Source of the DNA: Flavobacteriales bacterium
GTDB taxonomy: Bacteria > Bacteroidota > Bacteroidia > Flavobacteriales > Flavobacteriaceae
Length of the DNA stretch: 64,000 nucleotides
Reading direction: 5' to 3'
Assembly: GCA_017303755.1 (NCBI GenBank)
Contig: JAFLBS010000011.1
Coordinates: 1-64,000, forward strand
The notes beneath the pieces are model-generated. The model made no database searches, had not been told where the DNA came from, and saw nothing but the letters and a program-made list of their open reading frames with translations. Within the stretch, counting starts at the first letter, position 1, and each line of letters starts with the position of its first letter. Of the stretch, positions 1-13,079 are shown in pieces. The translations under genes and the position numbers were made by a program.

Positions 1-114
1 CGCAGGATTCACATTTATCGTGTTGTACATGTATTGGGTATACTGAGCATCTTGTTGGGCATAACTCACTAATCCAATTAACATCAAAGCGAAATATAAA
101 ATTTTTGTTCTCAT
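1..114 (-). CDS. PorP/SprF-family T9SS outer-membrane protein, 5' part only
   Basis: Only the first 38 codons lie in the window; the gene continues past the left edge. The visible part is a signal peptide (MRTKILYFALMLIGLVSYAQ) followed by QDAQYTQYMYNTINVNPA, which is the highly typical N-terminus of mature PorP/SprF proteins. Members of this family are outer-membrane proteins, and some are needed for secretion or attachment of the large surface protein encoded beside them (SprF for SprB in Flavobacterium johnsoniae). The ATG lies 32 nt after the stop of the giant repeat protein on the same strand, so the two are probably co-transcribed and this is likely its dedicated partner. The family assignment is strong; the pairing is inferred from position. 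Confidence 0.85.
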   Translation of the reverse strand, partial: MRTKILYFALMLIGLVSYAQQDAQYTQYMYNTINVNPA

Positions 115-146
115 TTATTTTGGTGTTAATTTAAAATCTGTTTTTA

Positions 147-3100
147 TTATCTACTTAAATATAAATAACCATTTTTAGTCACATAATTACCTTCTAAAGT
201 TTTGTATTTCAATATGTAGAAATATGTTCCAGTTGGTAATTCAGCTGATTGTTTCACCGTTGTTCTTCCTTCAGATACACCAGTAAATACTCTTGTTGTA
301 TTATCATAGTTTTCAGCATCGTATACTTTTACACCCCATCTGTTATAGATTTCAACGGTGTTTTCAGGATAACATTCAGTGATGTTGATGTTTTCTATAA
401 AGAATATTTCGTTAAGAGCATCATTGTTTGGAGTCATTGCATTATGAACAGTTATAGTTACACAGTTTTCAACTGTACAAACATCTCCATTAACTGGTAC
501 CGTAATACGAATTGATCTTGGACAATCTTCACTTGTAATTAAATAAGTAAATACGTACGATCCATCTTCAATGTGGTATGGAGTAAATATGGCTCCATCT
601 AAAGCACCTGTATTATCAGTATCTACCCAAGTTCCATCAGTTGGTGTACCAGGTAATAAGATTTGCAATACACTTGCTAAATCAATAGTTAAATCAATAT
701 CAATGTTACAAACAGTTTCAATACTTTCATCTAATTGATAGTTAGGTATTGTAACGTTTACAGTTTGTGTAAATACAGCATCGTTTCCACAGGCGTCAGT
801 TACAGTCCATGTTCTAACTATTGTGTAAGTTCCATCTTCAGTAACTTCAGAAGTTTCACTAGTGCTTACAACAGTTATTTCACTTGTGCTTGAACAGTTG
901 TCAGTAAATGTTAATACTGGAGCATCTGGAATAGCAGAACAAGTAGCTTCGATTACTGGAACTAATGTACCCACTAAAGTTGGATCAGTTGTGTCTTGAA
1001 CTGTGATTATTTGAGTATGCGTAAATTGGTTATTACACAAGTCAGTTGCAGTCCAAGTACGAGTAATTGTATAGTTACCTGCACATGTTCCAGCAGCCGT
1101 TGTTTCAGTAAATGCAACAGTAGCAGTTCCACAGTTGTCAATAGCTGTTAGAGTTGCAGCAGCAGGTACAGCAGAACATTCAACAGTAGCATTGGCTGGT
1201 AAAGCTTCAACAAATGTTGGTTGTGTTGTATCTTGAACCGTAACAGTTTGAACAAACGTCGTTGGGTTATTACACAAGTCAGTTGCTGTCCATGTACGAG
1301 TAATGATGTAAGCACCAGCACAAGAACCAGGAGTTGTTGTTTCTGTAAATGCTACAGTAGCAGTTCCACAGTTATCCGTTGCAGTAAGAGTTACGGCAGC
1401 AGGAACAGTTGAACATTCAACAGTAATATTAGCATCTGGTAATGTTTCAACAAATGTCGGAGCCGTAGTGTCTTGAACTGTTACCGTTTGAGTGTGAACT
1501 AATTGGTTGTTACACAAGTCTGTTGCTGTCCAAGTGCGAGTGATAACATAGTTACCCGCACAGTTTCCTGGAGTTGTTGATTCAGTGTAAGTCACAGCAG
1601 CAGTTCCACAGTTATCAACTGCAGTTAATGTTACAGGAGCAGGAACCGCTGAACATTCAACAGTAATATCACCTGGTAAGCCTTCAACAAATGTTGGGTC
1701 AGTTGTATCTTGAACTGTTATTGTTTGAGTGTGAACTAATTGGTTTCCACACAAGTCAGTTGCTGTCCAAGTACGAGTAATAGTGTAATTTCCTGCACAG
1801 TTACCTGGAGTATTTGTTTGGTTAAATACCACTGATGCAGTTCCACAGTTGTCAATAGCTGTTAGTGTAACAGGAGCAGGAACAGCAGAACATTCTACAG
1901 TTGCATCCTGAGGTAAACCTTCAACAAATGTTGGATCAGTTGTGTCTTGAACTGTTATTAATTGTGTATAAACAGTATCATTTCCACAAGAGTCAGTCGC
2001 TGTCCAAGTACGAGTGATAGTGTAAGCACCAGCACAGTTACCTGGAGTATTTGTTTGGTTGAATGTTACTGTAGCAGTTCCACAGTTATCAGTTGCTGTT
2101 AGTGTAGCTGGAGCAGGAACTAATGAACATTCAACAGTTACATCCGCTGGTAGATCTCCAATGAATGTTGGATCAGTTGTATCTTGAACAGTTATAGTTT
2201 GAGTATGAACTGTTTGATTATTACATAAGTCAGTTGCAGTCCATGTTCTAGTTATAGTGTATGAACCTGAACAACTTCCTGGAGTAGTTGATTCAACGAA
2301 TGCCACAGTAGCAGTTCCACAGTTATCAATTGCAGTTAATACTTCTGGCTCTGGAACAGCAGAACATTCAACAGTTACATTTGCTGGTAATGTTTCCACA
2401 AATGTTGGAGCAGTTGTATCTTGAACAGTAATTGTTTGAGTGTGGATGTTTGTATTTCCACAAGGATCAATAGCAATCCAAGTTCTAGTTATAGTGTAAG
2501 CTCCAGCACATGTACCAGCAGCAGTTGATTCAAAGAAGTTAACATTTGCCAAGCCACAGTTATCAGTCGCTGTTAATGTTGGAGCAGTTGGTACTGCAGA
2601 ACATTCAATAGTTAAATCAGCTGGAAGCGTTTGATCAAATGTTGGATCAGTTGTATCTTGAACTGTTATTGTTTGTGTATGAACAGTTTGATTATTACAT
2701 AAATCGGTTGCTGTCCATGTACGAACGATAGTATAGTTACCTTCGCAAGAACCTTGTGTGATTACTTGATTGTAAACAACAGTTGCAGTTCCACAGTTGT
2801 CAGTAGCCGTTAACACTTCTGGTTGAGGAACAGCAGAACATTCAACTGTTACATCAGCAGGTAATGCTTCAACAAACGTTGGGTTAGTTAAATCCTGAAC
2901 CGTAATAGTTTGTGTATGAACAATTGAGTTTCCTGAAGCATCAGTTGCAGTCCATGTTCTGATAATTACATAATTACCTTGACAGTTACCATTTTGAATA
3001 GTTTGACTGTAGTCAACTGTTGCAACACTACAGATGTCTTGAGCAGTTAATGTTGGTGCTTGAGGCACGTTGTCACAGCTCACAGTTTCGTCTCCTGGTA

Positions 3101-6100
3101 AAGTTGAAGTCCAGAATGGGTCAACATCATCAATAATGTTTACAGTTACTGTTGCTTGGTCACACATATTTGGCGTTGATGCACTACAAATTGAGTAAGT
3201 AAATAAATATTGTCCTACAGTTATTCCACTTAAAACATTAATGTTTCCATTTGCATCAATTGAGATGTTTGGATATGTACCACTTAATAAAGTGAAATTC
3301 ACATCTGTTAGAGGAGATACAGTGTTTACTGGAATATTACCAACAGTATCGTTTGTCAATACATTTCCAACTAGTGTGTTTACATCACATGAAATACTAT
3401 TGAAAGTATCATCCACAGCATTGATTAATGGAGTGATTGTACAAGTTGGACAGTTTGGATCTGATGGACAAGATGCACATGGTGTTGGATCAGTTGAATC
3501 ATCACAAACAGTTGAGTTATTAGGTTGTGTACCACAAGCCGTAGCTAAGTTGTAAACATTGCCAGCATCAATATCCGCTTGAGTAATTACATGTACAGCT
3601 GTGAAAGTAGAGTTATCAGAAGCACCAGGCGCTAAAGAAGCTAAAGGTCCACCAGTAACAACAGCATTATTATCAGTAATAGTGATATTAGTTAAAGTCA
3701 CATTACCCGTGTTAGTTACAACAAATACATATGTTATTGTATCACCGATATTTGTTATTCCGTCACCATTGTTGTCCACATAAGTACCATCTTTAGTCAC
3801 ATCAATGCTAGGCGCTTGAGGTAAGTCAGTAATAGTACAAGTAGTACAAGAAGGATCTAACGGAGTACAACAAGGAGTTGGGTCCGTAGAAGTATCAGTA
3901 ACAGGATCACCATTAGGGTCTTCACCAGTTACAGTAGCTAAGTTGTCAACTTGTCCAGCATCCACATCAGCTTGAGTGATAACGTGAACAGCTGTGAAAG
4001 TTAAGTTATCAGAAGCACCAGGCGCTAAAGAAGCTAAAGGTCCACCAGTAACAACAGCATTATTATCAGTAATAGTGATATTAGTTAAAGTCACATTACC
4101 AGTATTTGTTACCACGAAAGCGTAAGTAACAGTATCTCCTACATTAACAATTCCATCAGCATTAGTATCTACATAAGTACCATCTTTAGTTACGTCAATG
4201 CTAGGCGCTTGAGGTAAGTCAGTAATAGTACACGTAGTACAAGAAGGATCTAAAGGTGTACAACCTTGACAAGGCGTTGGATCAGATGAAGTATCCGTTA
4301 CAGGAGGACCAGATGGAGGAGTTCCTGTAGCTGTAGCTAAGTTATCTACTTGACCAGCATCGATATCGGCTTGAGTAATTGTATAAACAGCTGTAAAAGT
4401 TGTTGTATCAACTTGTCCAACTACAAGGGTTGGTATTGGACCACCTAATACAGTTACATTTGGATCGGTTACAGTAACATTAGTTAATGTTACATTCCCA
4501 ATATTTGAAACAGTGAACGCATAGGTTATTGTATCACCTACGGAAACACCAGTAGGTAATGAAGAATCAGCATAAGTTCCGTCTTTTAATAATTCAATAC
4601 CAGGTTGAGTTGGTAGCGGAGTTAATGTACAGTCTGGGCAGTTAGTTACAGGAGTACAAGTGTCACACGGTGTTGGATCAGATGAGTTATCAGTAACTGA
4701 AGGTCCTGAAGGAGGAGTACCTGTTACAAGAGCTAAGTTATTAACTTGCCCAGCATCAATATCAGCCTGAGTAATAGTATAGGTTGCTGTAAATGTAGTT
4801 GAATCAGAAGCTCCGATTGCAAGTGTTGGAATTGGACCTCCAACTACAGTAACAAGTGGATCAGTTACAGTCACATTTGTTAAAGGTGCGCTACCAGTAT
4901 TTATTACTGTAAAGTTGTAAATAATAGTATCACCAACATTTGCACCACTTGGTAAAGAACTGTCAGAATATGTACCGTTTTTAAGTAATTGAATACTTGG
5001 GGTGTAAACAGGAACAGTAACGATTGCAGTATCACAATTAGTTGGATTTAATACTTCACAAATTTGGTAAGTTAATGTATAGTTACCAGCAGGAGTTCCA
5101 ACAGCAACAACTACATCAGTACCAGATAATGTTATACCAGAATTTGTTGATGAAACAAATGTGGTTATAACTTGAGAAGGAACAACAGCAACACCGTTTA
5201 AAGTATCATTTACAAGTACGTTAGTAAACGCAGTACCACCAGTTTGACTGTTGATTTGTGAACCAGCATCATCGTTAGCAATAATTGTTGCAGCAGAAAC
5301 AGGAATAGTCACAATAGCTGTATCACAATTAGTTGGATTTAAGTTTTGACAAATTTGGTAGGTGATAGTATACGTTCCAGCAGGAGTACCAACAGGAACA
5401 GAAACTACACCAGTAGTTGTATTAAGAGTAGGAACTAATCCGCCATTAATTGGTGTAGCAGGAGTAGTAACCGTCATAGTTACAAGAGCAAGGTTTGCTA
5501 ATGGAGTTCCGTTTAAAGTATCAGGACCATTTCCATTATTAGGTAATACATTTCCAAGGTTAGCATTTCCAACCATACCAATTGTAGAAGGCATAGTGTC
5601 ATCATTAGCAACGATAGTCGCAGCAGAAACAGGAACCGTAACTACAGCAGTATCACAATTAGTTGGATTTAAAATCTCACAAATTTGATATGTAATAGTA
5701 TAGTTTCCAGCAGGAGTGTTAGCAGGAATAGAAATCTGACCCGTTACAGGATCAACAGTTGGAACTGGAGCACCAGTAGTAGCAGGAGTTGCAGGAGTAA
5801 CCACAGAAATAGTAACTTGAGAAATTGTCACAGGAACACCGTTTAAAGTATCCGGACCGTTACCATTTGAAGTTAATACATTACCAGCATTAGGATTACC
5901 ATTAGTTCCGTTAGTTGAAGCAATAGTATCATTAACTGCATCGATAGCAGCAGCAGTAACTGGCACAGTCACAATAGCTGTATCACAATTTGCTGGGTTC
6001 AATACTTCGCAAATTTGGTACGTTAAAATATAGTTACCTGCTGGAGTTCCAGGAGCAACTACTACGTTAGTTCCAGATAAAGTTACACCTGAATTCGTAG

Positions 6101-9100
6101 AAGAAACGAAAGTTGTTGTTACTTGTGAAGGAATAACTGGGTTACCATTTAGAGTATCATTCGCTAAAATATTAGTAAATGAAGTACCACCAACCAAACC
6201 GTTGATTGATGAACCAGCGTCGTCATTAGCAACTATGGTAGCAGCTGTTACAGGAACAGTTACAGTAGCAGTATCACAGTTTGTTGGATTTAAAATCTCA
6301 CAAATCTGGTATGTTAAGGTATAGTTGCCTGAAGGTGTACCCGCTGCAACTACAACATTAGTTCCAGATAGAGTTACACCAGGATTTGTTGATGAAACAA
6401 AAGTGGTTGTTATTTGAGATGGATCAACAGGTGAACCATTTAGAGTGTCATTTCCTAAAATGTTAGTGAACGATGTTCCGCCAACATATCCATTCACTGG
6501 AGTACCAAAGTCATTAACTGCATCAATTGAAGCAGCGTTAACTGGTACAGTTACTATAGCAGTATCACAGTTAGTTGGGTTTAAAATTTCACAAATTTGA
6601 TAGGTTAAGGTGTAGTTTCCAACTGGAGTTCCAGGAGCAACTACTACGTTTGTTCCAGATAAAGTTACACCTGGATTAGTAGAAGATACAAAAGTGGTTG
6701 TTACTTGAGAAGGTAATACTGCTACACCATTAAGTGTATCATTACCTAAAACATTTGTAAATGATGAACCACCTGTGAATCCGTTTACAGAAGCACCCGT
6801 ATCATCATTAGCTACAATTGGAGCAGCATTAACAGGAACAGTTACAACAGCAGTATCACAATTTGTTGGATTTAGTACCTCACAAATTTGGTAAGTCAAG
6901 GTATAGTTTCCAGCAGGAGTGCCAGGAGCAACAACTACATTAGTTCCTGATAAAATGATACCAGGATTAGTTGAAGAAACAAAGGTTGTGGTTACTTGTG
7001 AAGGAATTACAGCAACACCATTTAAAGTGTCATTAATTAATACGTTTGTAAAAGCTGTACCACCAGTATATCCATTTGTTGGAGCACCAGCATCGTCATT
7101 AGCAACAATTGGAGCAGCAGTCACAGGAACTGTTACAGTTGCAGTGTCACAATTACTCGGATTTAATACCTCACAAATTTGGTAGGTTAATGTATAGTTT
7201 CCAGCTGGAGTTCCAGGAGCAACTACAACATTTGTACCCGATAATGTAATACCAGGATTAGTTGAAGAAACAAAAGTAGTAGTTACTTGTGATGGAATCA
7301 CTGCAACACCGTTTAATGTATCATTAGCTAAAACATTGGTTAAAGCTGTACCACCAACATAACCATTTACTGGAGTTCCAGCGTCGTTAACAGCATCAAT
7401 TGTAGCAGCTGTTACAGGAACAGTTACAACAGCAGTATCACAGTTGGTTGGGTTTAAAATTTCACAGATTTGATATACTAAAGTATAATTACCAGCAGGA
7501 GTTCCAGCTGCAACTACAACATTAGTTCCAGATAAAGTTACACCTGGATTTGTAGAAGAAACAAAAGTTGTATTCACTTGCGATGCAACAACTGGAGCAC
7601 CATTCAAAGTATCGTTAACTAATACATTTGTGAAAGAGGTTCCACCAGTATATCCGTTTATAGTAGAACCAGTATCATCATTAGCAACAATAGTAGCAGC
7701 ATTTACAGGAACAGTTACCGTTGCAGTATCACAGTTTGTTGGATTTAAAATTTCACAAATTTGATAGATTAATGTGTAGTTACCCGCTGGAGTACCTGGA
7801 GCAACTACAACATTTGTACCCGATAATGTAATACCAGGATTAGTTGAAGAAACAAAAGTAGTGTTTACTTGTGATGGAATAACTGCAACACCGTTTAATG
7901 TATCATTTGATAAAACATTGGTTAAAGCTGTACCACCAGTATATCCATTTATAGGAGAACCATTATCGTTTACTGCATCAATTGCAGCAGCTGTTACAGG
8001 AACAGTTACAATTGCAGTATCACAATTTGTTGGGTTAACTATTTCACAAATTTGGTAGGTTAAAGTATAATTTCCAGCAGGAGTTCCAGCAGCAACAACT
8101 ACGTTAGTACCTGATAAAGTTACACCTGGGTTAGTTGAAGAAATGAATGTAGTAGTTACTTGTGATGCAATGACTGGAGCACCATTCAAAGTATCGTTAA
8201 CCAAAACATTTGTAAATGAAGTTCCACCCACATAACCGTTGATTGTTGAACCATTATCATTATTAGCAACAATTGCTGGAGCTGTTACTGGAACAGTTAC
8301 AATAGCAGTATCACAATTGGTTGGGTTAGTAACCTGACAAATTTGATAGGTTAATGTATAATTACCAGCAGGTGTACCAGCTGCAACTACAACGTTAGTT
8401 CCTGATAATGTAACACCAGGATTAGTTGAAGAAACAAAAGTAGTTGTTACTTGTGATGGTACTACAGGAGCGCCATTCAAAGTATCATTTGCTAAAACGT
8501 TTGTAAGAGCAGTACCACCTACATAACTATTTATAGGAGTTCCAGCATCGTTTACTGCATCAATAACTGGTGCAGAAACCGTAACTGTTACTACAGCAGT
8601 ATCACAGTTGGTTGGATTTAAATTTTGACATATTTGATACGTTAAAGTGTAGTTTCCTGCTGGAGTACCAGCGGCAACTACAACGTTAGTTCCAGACAAT
8701 GTAACACCCGGATTTGTAGAAGATACAAAAGTAGTGGTTACTTGAGAAGGAACTACTGGCGCACCATTTAAAGTATCATTGATTAAAACATTTGTGAATG
8801 ATGTACCACCAGTAAATCCATTTACAGGATTACCAGCATCGTTAACTGCATCAATTACAGGAGCCGTTACAGGAACAGTTACAGTAGCTGTATCACAGTT
8901 ACTTGGGTTTAAGTTTTCACAAATTTGATAGGTTGAAGTGTAATTTCCAGCAGGAGTACCAGCCGCAACTACAACATTAGTTCCAGATAAAGTTACACCT
9001 GGATGAGTTGAAGATATAAAACTTGTTGTTACTTGTGAAGCAATAACAGGATTTCCATTTAAAGTATCGTTAACCAATATATTGGTGAATGATGTACCAC

Positions 9101-12100
9101 CAACATAACCGTTGATTGAACTTCCAGCATCATTAACAGCATCAATAGAAGCGGCATTAACTGGAACAGTTACAACTGCGGTATCACAATTGGATGGATT
9201 TAAAATTTCACAAATTTGGTAGGTTAATGTATAATTTCCTACTGGAGTACCTGGAGCTACTACAACATTGGTTCCAGATAAAGTTACACCAGGATTGGTT
9301 GATGAAACAAAAGTGGTTGTTACTTGAGAAGGAACTACAGCAACACCATTTAATGTATCATTTCCTAAAACGTTTGAAAATGATGTACCACCAGTAAATC
9401 CGTTTACAGAAGCGCCTGTGTCATTAACTGCATTAATAGCAGCAGCAGTTACAGGAACAGTTACAACAGCAGTATCACAATTCGTTGGGTTTAATACTTC
9501 ACAAATTTGATACGTTAATGTATAGTTTCCAGCAGGAGTTCCAGCTGCAACAACAACGTTAGTTCCAGATAAAGTTACACCTGGATTGGTTGAAGAAACA
9601 AAAGTCGTTATTACTTGTGATGGAACAACAGCAACACCATTTAAAGTATCATTAACCAAAACATTAGTAAAAGAAGTGCCTCCAACATAACCATTAACAG
9701 CATTTCCAGTATCATCTTTAGCCTCAATTGAAGCAGCAGTTACAGGAACAGTTACAACAGCAGTATCACAGTTTGTAGGATTTAAAATTTCACAAATTTG
9801 ATAAGTTAAAGTATAATTTCCTGCAGGAGTTCCAGCTGCAACTACAACATTTGTTCCTGATAAAGTTATACCAGGATGAGTTGAAGAAACAAAACTAGTT
9901 GCCACTTGTGATGGAAGTACCGCAACGCCATTTAATGTATCATTAACCAAAACATTGGTGAAAGATGTACCACCAACATATCCATTAACTGTAGTACCAG
10001 TATCATCTTTTGCTTCTATTGAAGCAGCAGTTACAGGAACAGTTACAACAGCAGTATCACAATTGGTTGGATTAAGATTTTGACAAATTTGATAAGTTAA
10101 CGTATAGTTTCCAGCAGGAGTTCCAGCTGCAACTACAACATTAGTTCCTGATAATGTAACACCTGGGTGAGTTGAAGAAACAAAAGTAGTTGTTACTTGT
10201 GATGGTACTACAGGAGAACCATTTAAAGTATCATTTGATAAAACATTAGTAAACGATGTACCTCCAGTTAGACCATTTATTGAAGCACCTGAATCATTAA
10301 CAGCGTCAATAGCTGGAGCAGTTACAGGAACAGTTACAACAGCAGTATCGCAATTGGTTGGGTTTAATACTTCACATATTTGGTAAGTTAAGGTATAGTT
10401 TCCAGCAGGAGTACCAGCGGCCACTACAACATTTGTACCTGATAAAGTCACACCAGGGTTTGTCGAAGAAACAAAGCTAGTAGTAACTTGTGATGGAATG
10501 ATAGCTACACCATTTAATGTATCATTAACTAAAACATTAGTAAATGAAGTGCCACCAACAAAACCATTAACTGGATTACCAGTATCATCTTTTGCTTCAA
10601 TAGCAGCAGCTGTTACTGGAACAGTTACAGTTGCCGTATCACAATTGGTTGGATTTGTTATTTGACATATTTGGTAAGTTAATGTATAATTACCTGCTGG
10701 CGTACCAGGGGCAACAACAACATTAGTACCTGATAATGTTATACCCGGATGAGTTGAAGATACAAAGGTTGTATTCACTTGTGAAGGTACGACTGCCACA
10801 CCATTTAATGTATCATTGAATAATACATTGGTAAATGCTGTACCACCATTATAACCATTTACAGGAGTTCCCGCATCATTAACGGCATCAATTGCTGGTG
10901 CAGTTACAGGTACGGTTACAAAAGCTGTATCACAATTAGTTGGATTTACAATTTCGCAAATCTGATAGATTAATACATAGTTACCAGCTGGTGTACCAGG
11001 AGCAACTACAACATTGGTTCCAGATAATGTTACACCTGGATTAGTTGATGAAACAAATGTAGTATTCACTTGTGAAGGAACTACAGCAACACCATTTAGT
11101 GTGTCATTCACCAATATGTTTGTGAAAGAAGTACCTCCGACAAATCCATTGATTGATGATCCACTGTCATTCACAGCATTGATTACTGAATTAACAGGAA
11201 CTGGCGTTACACTTGATGTATTGTTTGTTAAATTTGGATCAAAATTAGTTCCAGTAATGGTAGCTGTATTAGTATAACTTCCAGATACATTTACTGTTGC
11301 TACAATTGTTAAAGTCGCATTAGCTAAATTGTTGAAGTTACCTATTGTCCATACTCCAGTTGCACTACTGTAACTACCAGTTGATGGAGTTGCACTTACA
11401 AGAGTGTAACCCGCAGGTAGTAAATCATTAAGTACAACATTAGTATCATTACTTACTCCTAAGTTAGTAGCAGTAATTGTAAATGTAACGTTGCTTCCAA
11501 TTGTTGGTGAAGCATTACTTACTGTTTTTACAACTCTTAAATCGGAACATCCTTTAAATACAGTTGTTGCTGTTGATTGATTAGTTAATCCCCAACCCCA
11601 AGTGTTCAAAACACGGACGTTACCAAAGTCATTACAAGTAATTCCATCGGTCTCATTTGCGCCTGAAGCAGGAGCAGGAATAGCATTTGTTGGGTTTCCA
11701 TTAGCACTCCATGCTCTTGTAGGACTAGGAGTTCCATTTAATGAATTATCCCAACCTGCACCAGTTAAGTTGTTTTCTTGTGTTGAACCATCCATAGCAC
11801 AAGAAGACCCAACATTGGTTAATTGTGTATCATCCCAATACATTTGAGAATTTGGAATTGCTATTGGAGCAACAGATTGTACATTAAATCCATTTTTATT
11901 TAATTCGGCGTCATAGATTGGTAAATTGAAACGACCCGCTAAGAAGTATAGAGTTAAACTCATACTTGTTCCGTCTGGAACCAAGTTACCTTGTCCGTCT
12001 AAACCATTCCAGTTGATTACATTATTTCCAACACCAACGTTGAATACCTCAATCAAGCGATCGGCAGTATTGGGTTGATAACCTGAAACACCATTCAAAT

Positions 12101-13079
12101 CCAAAAGTAATCGAACGTCACCTGGACTTGTAATATTGTAGCGAATTTGATAAGCAGTACCACAACCTGTTATGGCTGGGTTTAAAAAAGTAGGAGCCGC
12201 AGGAATTGCAGCTACTGGATATACGGTTGAATCGGGATTATTCAAGAAAACTTTGAACCCATTCGGTAAAGAAGGAGCTAAAGTGGAATTAACCGATCGT
12301 CTAGTAATATTGAAAGGACCAGTTGGAGTTACACCATAGCTATTTACAGCTAAATTATAAGCGATAGGTTGGTAACCAGGCTGGAAGTCAATATACAAAA
12401 CTACTTGGTCATTAGTATACGCATAAAATGATGGTTCTGAATTGGCAGTAATAAAGTTACCAAAGTTTGAATCTACAGCTACAAATCCCCATTTGTCAGA
12501 GTGTACACGACCGTTTCTTCTAACTCCGCCAACAGTTGATACTGTCAAGTCGAAATAAGGAGCAACTCCTCTTTGAGAATTAGCAGTAACACCATTATCG
12601 TCACTACGGTAAAACTCAATCCAGTGCTCACCATTTACTACAGGATCATAGTTTAATGGCAAATATCCACCTGGTGTAGAACCCGAAATATTAGGACCAG
12701 CTATAGCTTGAGCGTATGTGTCAATACTACCTGCAGTTCCTGGCGTTTCATTCCATTTACCTGAAGCAACAACAGTTCCAGCTGGATTTTTAATGCGATA
12801 ATACATGTTAGTAACTCTCAATGGCGAACCAACAGAATACCCTCTCCAGTCAAAACCAAAGTAAATTCGCTCCGTTGCATTGTTTGCAATGTTGAAGTAA
12901 ATTCGGTTGTCTTCCGGACAGTTACTGTAAGAACCACTCAAGATATCTGGAGCAACCAAGACAGCCGTTATGTTTGCCGAGTTAGGCGATAACGACGGTG
13001 TTCCTTCCGCATAAGTGAGACTACTTACTAATAATGTTAAAATTGAAATGATAAACGAGTACTTGTTTATAGTTTTCAT
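147..13079 (-). CDS. Giant repeat adhesin-like protein with T9SS type B C-terminal domain (4310 aa)
   Basis: A secreted cell-surface protein, probably an SprB-like adhesin or gliding-related filament. Visible parts in order: signal peptide (about 1-24, ending SLTYA); a unique region to about 510; a DUF11-type domain (about 512-628, starting [20 protein letters not shown]); 21 tandem repeats of about 97 residues (about 629-2692); four DUF7507-like beta domains with CxxC linkers (about 2693-3218); one further divergent repeat (about 3219-3315); ten HYR-like repeats of about 79 residues (about 3317-4110); and a gliding-motility-associated C-terminal domain (about 4209-4310) with [12 protein letters not shown] and [11 protein letters not shown], the type B T9SS signal. 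The protein should leave the periplasm through T9SS and depend on the adjacent PorP/SprF-like gene. The ligand is unknown. The reading frame is intact throughout despite the repeats. No full promoter is evident upstream; CAAATTTATA at 13155 fits a -7 element on the minus strand but has no partner -33 box. Confidence 0.92.
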   Translation of the reverse strand: MKTINKYSFIISILTLLVSSLTYAEGTPSLSPNSANITAVLVAPDILSGSYSNCPEDNRIYFNIANNATERIYFGFDWRGYSVGSPLRVTNMYYRIKNPAGTVVASGKWNETPGTAGSIDTYAQAIAGPNISGSTPGGYLPLNYDPVVNGEHWIEFYRSDDNGVTANSQRGVAPYFDLTVSTVGGVRRNGRVHSDKWGFVAVDSNFGNFITANSEPSFYAYTNDQVVLYIDFQPGYQPIAYNLAVNSYGVTPTGPFNITRRSVNSTLAPSLPNGFKVFLNNPDSTVYPVAAIPAAPTFLNPAITGCGTAYQIRYNITSPGDVRLLLDLNGVSGYQPNTADRLIEVFNVGVGNNVINWNGLDGQGNLVPDGTSMSLTLYFLAGRFNLPIYDAELNKNGFNVQSVAPIAIPNSQMYWDDTQLTNVGSSCAMDGSTQENNLTGAGWDNSLNGTPSPTRAWSANGNPTNAIPAPASGANETDGITCNDFGNVRVLNTWGWGLTNQSTATTVFKGCSDLRVVKTVSNASPTIGSNVTFTITATNLGVSNDTNVVLNDLLPAGYTLVSATPSTGSYSSATGVWTIGNFNNLANATLTIVATVNVSGSYTNTATITGTNFDPNLTNNTSSVTPVPVNSVINAVNDSGSSINGFVGGTSFTNILVNDTLNGVAVVPSQVNTTFVSSTNPGVTLSGTNVVVAPGTPAGNYVLIYQICEIVNPTNCDTAFVTVPVTAPAIDAVNDAGTPVNGYNGGTAFTNVLFNDTLNGVAVVPSQVNTTFVSSTHPGITLSGTNVVVAPGTPAGNYTLTYQICQITNPTNCDTATVTVPVTAAAIEAKDDTGNPVNGFVGGTSFTNVLVNDTLNGVAIIPSQVTTSFVSSTNPGVTLSGTNVVVAAGTPAGNYTLTYQICEVLNPTNCDTAVVTVPVTAPAIDAVNDSGASINGLTGGTSFTNVLSNDTLNGSPVVPSQVTTTFVSSTHPGVTLSGTNVVVAAGTPAGNYTLTYQICQNLNPTNCDTAVVTVPVTAASIEAKDDTGTTVNGYVGGTSFTNVLVNDTLNGVAVLPSQVATSFVSSTHPGITLSGTNVVVAAGTPAGNYTLTYQICEILNPTNCDTAVVTVPVTAASIEAKDDTGNAVNGYVGGTSFTNVLVNDTLNGVAVVPSQVITTFVSSTNPGVTLSGTNVVVAAGTPAGNYTLTYQICEVLNPTNCDTAVVTVPVTAAAINAVNDTGASVNGFTGGTSFSNVLGNDTLNGVAVVPSQVTTTFVSSTNPGVTLSGTNVVVAPGTPVGNYTLTYQICEILNPSNCDTAVVTVPVNAASIDAVNDAGSSINGYVGGTSFTNILVNDTLNGNPVIASQVTTSFISSTHPGVTLSGTNVVVAAGTPAGNYTSTYQICENLNPSNCDTATVTVPVTAPVIDAVNDAGNPVNGFTGGTSFTNVLINDTLNGAPVVPSQVTTTFVSSTNPGVTLSGTNVVVAAGTPAGNYTLTYQICQNLNPTNCDTAVVTVTVSAPVIDAVNDAGTPINSYVGGTALTNVLANDTLNGAPVVPSQVTTTFVSSTNPGVTLSGTNVVVAAGTPAGNYTLTYQICQVTNPTNCDTAIVTVPVTAPAIVANNDNGSTINGYVGGTSFTNVLVNDTLNGAPVIASQVTTTFISSTNPGVTLSGTNVVVAAGTPAGNYTLTYQICEIVNPTNCDTAIVTVPVTAAAIDAVNDNGSPINGYTGGTALTNVLSNDTLNGVAVIPSQVNTTFVSSTNPGITLSGTNVVVAPGTPAGNYTLIYQICEILNPTNCDTATVTVPVNAATIVANDDTGSTINGYTGGTSFTNVLVNDTLNGAPVVASQVNTTFVSSTNPGVTLSGTNVVVAAGTPAGNYTLVYQICEILNPTNCDTAVVTVPVTAATIDAVNDAGTPVNGYVGGTALTNVLANDTLNGVAVIPSQVTTTFVSSTNPGITLSGTNVVVAPGTPAGNYTLTYQICEVLNPSNCDTATVTVPVTAAPIVANDDAGAPTNGYTGGTAFTNVLINDTLNGVAVIPSQVTTTFVSSTNPGIILSGTNVVVAPGTPAGNYTLTYQICEVLNPTNCDTAVVTVPVNAAPIVANDDTGASVNGFTGGSSFTNVLGNDTLNGVAVLPSQVTTTFVSSTNPGVTLSGTNVVVAPGTPVGNYTLTYQICEILNPTNCDTAIVTVPVNAASIDAVNDFGTPVNGYVGGTSFTNILGNDTLNGSPVDPSQITTTFVSSTNPGVTLSGTNVVVAAGTPSGNYTLTYQICEILNPTNCDTATVTVPVTAATIVANDDAGSSINGLVGGTSFTNILANDTLNGNPVIPSQVTTTFVSSTNSGVTLSGTNVVVAPGTPAGNYILTYQICEVLNPANCDTAIVTVPVTAAAIDAVNDTIASTNGTNGNPNAGNVLTSNGNGPDTLNGVPVTISQVTISVVTPATPATTGAPVPTVDPVTGQISIPANTPAGNYTITYQICEILNPTNCDTAVVTVPVSAATIVANDDTMPSTIGMVGNANLGNVLPNNGNGPDTLNGTPLANLALVTMTVTTPATPINGGLVPTLNTTTGVVSVPVGTPAGTYTITYQICQNLNPTNCDTAIVTIPVSAATIIANDDAGSQINSQTGGTAFTNVLVNDTLNGVAVVPSQVITTFVSSTNSGITLSGTDVVVAVGTPAGNYTLTYQICEVLNPTNCDTAIVTVPVYTPSIQLLKNGTYSDSSLPSGANVGDTIIYNFTVINTGSAPLTNVTVTDPLVTVVGGPIPTLAIGASDSTTFTATYTITQADIDAGQVNNLALVTGTPPSGPSVTDNSSDPTPCDTCTPVTNCPDCTLTPLPTQPGIELLKDGTYADSSLPTGVSVGDTITYAFTVSNIGNVTLTNVTVTDPNVTVLGGPIPTLVVGQVDTTTFTAVYTITQADIDAGQVDNLATATGTPPSGPPVTDTSSDPTPCQGCTPLDPSCTTCTITDLPQAPSIDVTKDGTYVDTNADGIVNVGDTVTYAFVVTNTGNVTLTNITITDNNAVVTGGPLASLAPGASDNLTFTAVHVITQADVDAGQVDNLATVTGEDPNGDPVTDTSTDPTPCCTPLDPSCTTCTITDLPQAPSIDVTKDGTYVDNNGDGITNIGDTITYVFVVTNTGNVTLTNITITDNNAVVTGGPLASLAPGASDNSTFTAVHVITQADIDAGNVYNLATACGTQPNNSTVCDDSTDPTPCASCPSDPNCPTCTITPLINAVDDTFNSISCDVNTLVGNVLTNDTVGNIPVNTVSPLTDVNFTLLSGTYPNISIDANGNINVLSGITVGQYLFTYSICSASTPNMCDQATVTVNIIDDVDPFWTSTLPGDETVSCDNVPQAPTLTAQDICSVATVDYSQTIQNGNCQGNYVIIRTWTATDASGNSIVHTQTITVQDLTNPTFVEALPADVTVECSAVPQPEVLTATDNCGTATVVYNQVITQGSCEGNYTIVRTWTATDLCNNQTVHTQTITVQDTTDPTFDQTLPADLTIECSAVPTAPTLTATDNCGLANVNFFESTAAGTCAGAYTITRTWIAIDPCGNTNIHTQTITVQDTTAPTFVETLPANVTVECSAVPEPEVLTAIDNCGTATVAFVESTTPGSCSGSYTITRTWTATDLCNNQTVHTQTITVQDTTDPTFIGDLPADVTVECSLVPAPATLTATDNCGTATVTFNQTNTPGNCAGAYTITRTWTATDSCGNDTVYTQLITVQDTTDPTFVEGLPQDATVECSAVPAPVTLTAIDNCGTASVVFNQTNTPGNCAGNYTITRTWTATDLCGNQLVHTQTITVQDTTDPTFVEGLPGDITVECSAVPAPVTLTAVDNCGTAAVTYTESTTPGNCAGNYVITRTWTATDLCNNQLVHTQTVTVQDTTAPTFVETLPDANITVECSTVPAAVTLTATDNCGTATVAFTETTTPGSCAGAYIITRTWTATDLCNNPTTFVQTVTVQDTTQPTFVEALPANATVECSAVPAAATLTAIDNCGTATVAFTETTAAGTCAGNYTITRTWTATDLCNNQFTHTQIITVQDTTDPTLVGTLVPVIEATCSAIPDAPVLTFTDNCSSTSEITVVSTSETSEVTEDGTYTIVRTWTVTDACGNDAVFTQTVNVTIPNYQLDESIETVCNIDIDLTIDLASVLQILLPGTPTDGTWVDTDNTGALDGAIFTPYHIEDGSYVFTYLITSEDCPRSIRITVPVNGDVCTVENCVTITVHNAMTPNNDALNEIFFIENINITECYPENTVEIYNRWGVKVYDAENYDNTTRVFTGVSEGRTTVKQSAELPTGTYFYILKYKTLEGNYVTKNGYLYLSR
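750..3130 (-). repeat. Ten tandem HYR-like repeats inside the giant protein gene
   Basis: Ten consecutive units of about 237 nt (79 residues). Each follows the pattern DTTDPTF.E.LP...TVECSAVP..., then [32 protein letters not shown] and HTQTITVQ. Most units carry four cysteines. The first and last units are the most divergent. They form the stalk segment nearest the C-terminal secretion domain. Confidence 0.85.
3430..5004 (-). repeat. Four tandem DUF7507-like domains inside the giant protein gene
   Basis: Four units of about 395 nt, each starting like [13 protein letters not shown] or [13 protein letters not shown] and ending in a Cys-rich linker such as [17 protein letters not shown]. Units three and four share an exact 97-nt stretch (3611-3707 and 4004-4100), so that pair is a recent duplication or has been homogenised by gene conversion; units one and two are more diverged. 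Confidence 0.85.
5005..11195 (-). repeat. Twenty-one tandem ~97-residue repeats inside the giant protein gene
   Basis: Nineteen units of 97 residues (291 nt) and two longer ones of about 110 residues make up 6.19 kb. The core pattern is NDTLNG...[43 protein letters not shown] and [12 protein letters not shown]. Every unit keeps a C-x7-C pair (YQIC......NCD). The two long units (19 and 20 from the N-terminus, about 5330-5960) replace the central part and contain GNGPDTLNG. Third-position differences between units show that most are not very recent copies. Confidence 0.9.

Noticed and set aside
5005-11195. CRISPR-like or satellite DNA array
   Set aside because: The 291-nt period is a multiple of three, lies inside one intact reading frame, and the units differ mainly in codon-level ways. 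It is a protein repeat.
11014-11277. Plus-strand ORFs across the giant gene, including this one
   Set aside because: They are shadows recurring at the repeat period and carry no independent features.
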